Positions 63,967 to 64,000 of a stretch of 64,000 bases of DNA are shown here, piece by piece (within the stretch, counting starts at the first letter, position 1; each line of letters opens with the position of its first letter). The translations under genes and the position numbers were made by a program. This DNA comes from Alloprevotella rava (GTDB lineage: Bacteria; Bacteroidota; Bacteroidia; Bacteroidales; Bacteroidaceae), in contig NZ_JACICA010000004.1 of assembly GCF_014195585.1 (NCBI RefSeq), positions 62,001 through 126,000 on the forward strand, given 5' to 3'. The notes beneath the pieces were generated by a model that had not been told where the DNA came from, did no database searches, and worked only from the letters and a program-made list of their open reading frames with translations.

Positions 63967-64000
63967 AGAGGAATGTTTGAAACTGCCAAATGTTTTTTAG

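Overview
The window looks like ordinary chromosome from a member of the Bacteroidales, probably Prevotellaceae or a close relative. Supporting evidence: the Bacteroidetes promoter (TTTG about 20 nt before TAnnTTTG) recurs upstream of many genes; a type III glutamine synthetase, an L-fucokinase/fucose-1-P guanylyltransferase fusion, a Bacteroidetes LptE and several DUF families typical of the phylum are present; and two secreted proteins end in the YDLQGRRV...[13 protein letters not shown] tail common in Prevotella. The genus is an inference; no rRNA is present to settle it. No prophage, insertion sequence, CRISPR array or integrated element was recognised.

Layout. 1-3809: a GH20 hexosaminidase cut by the window edge, a small acidic protein, and a Fur-family regulator divergent from DNA polymerase IV. 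4307-7604: a redox/sulfur operon (thioredoxin, a four-domain CoA-disulfide reductase-like protein, MarR regulator) with two matching palindromes flanking its promoter. 7786-12079: ugd, then an operon of sigma-54 activator, lptE, a TPR-like protein and secG. 12282-21334: two tandem DUF4230 proteins, DPP IV, acyl-ACP thioesterase, small exported proteins, and metY divergent from an Lrp regulator. 21586-26604: mtaB, a glycosyltransferase, an RsmI-like methylase, a membrane protein and a TonB-C protein. 26700-30297: GSIII with a long structured leader, divergent from a polyprenyl-phosphate glycosyltransferase. 30449-38782: a large secreted DUF3472 protein, ArnT-like transferase, HdeD-like protein, a phosphatase and a FadL-type porin. 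39112-49271: ffh, folD, gtrA-fkp, a 5'-nucleotidase, and agmatine-to-putrescine genes aguA/aguB. 49581-56790: aroC, SlyD-like FKBP, dnaX, pyrD-pyrK, cutC. 56867-63922: four near-identical tRNA-Val genes, an OmpA lipoprotein, proS, an ABC-F ATPase, an M13 peptidase and tRNA-Asp.

The most unusual content is between genes. Five intergenic regions carry arrays of the octamer CAATAAGG, or its complement, placed at exactly 21-nt steps (two DNA turns), separated by two recurring spacer types (TGTCAGCTGACA-like and TATTTTCAAATA-like). Four of the five lie between convergent genes. Two arrays are joined in the same order to a second module built from GTTGTCAC octamers, and two others to an AT-rich module, so these look like related modular elements rather than chance repeats. 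Other observations worth checking are the competing-hairpin leader of GSIII, the twin palindromes at the trxA promoter, the leader shared by the tRNA promoters, and a few candidate small RNAs.
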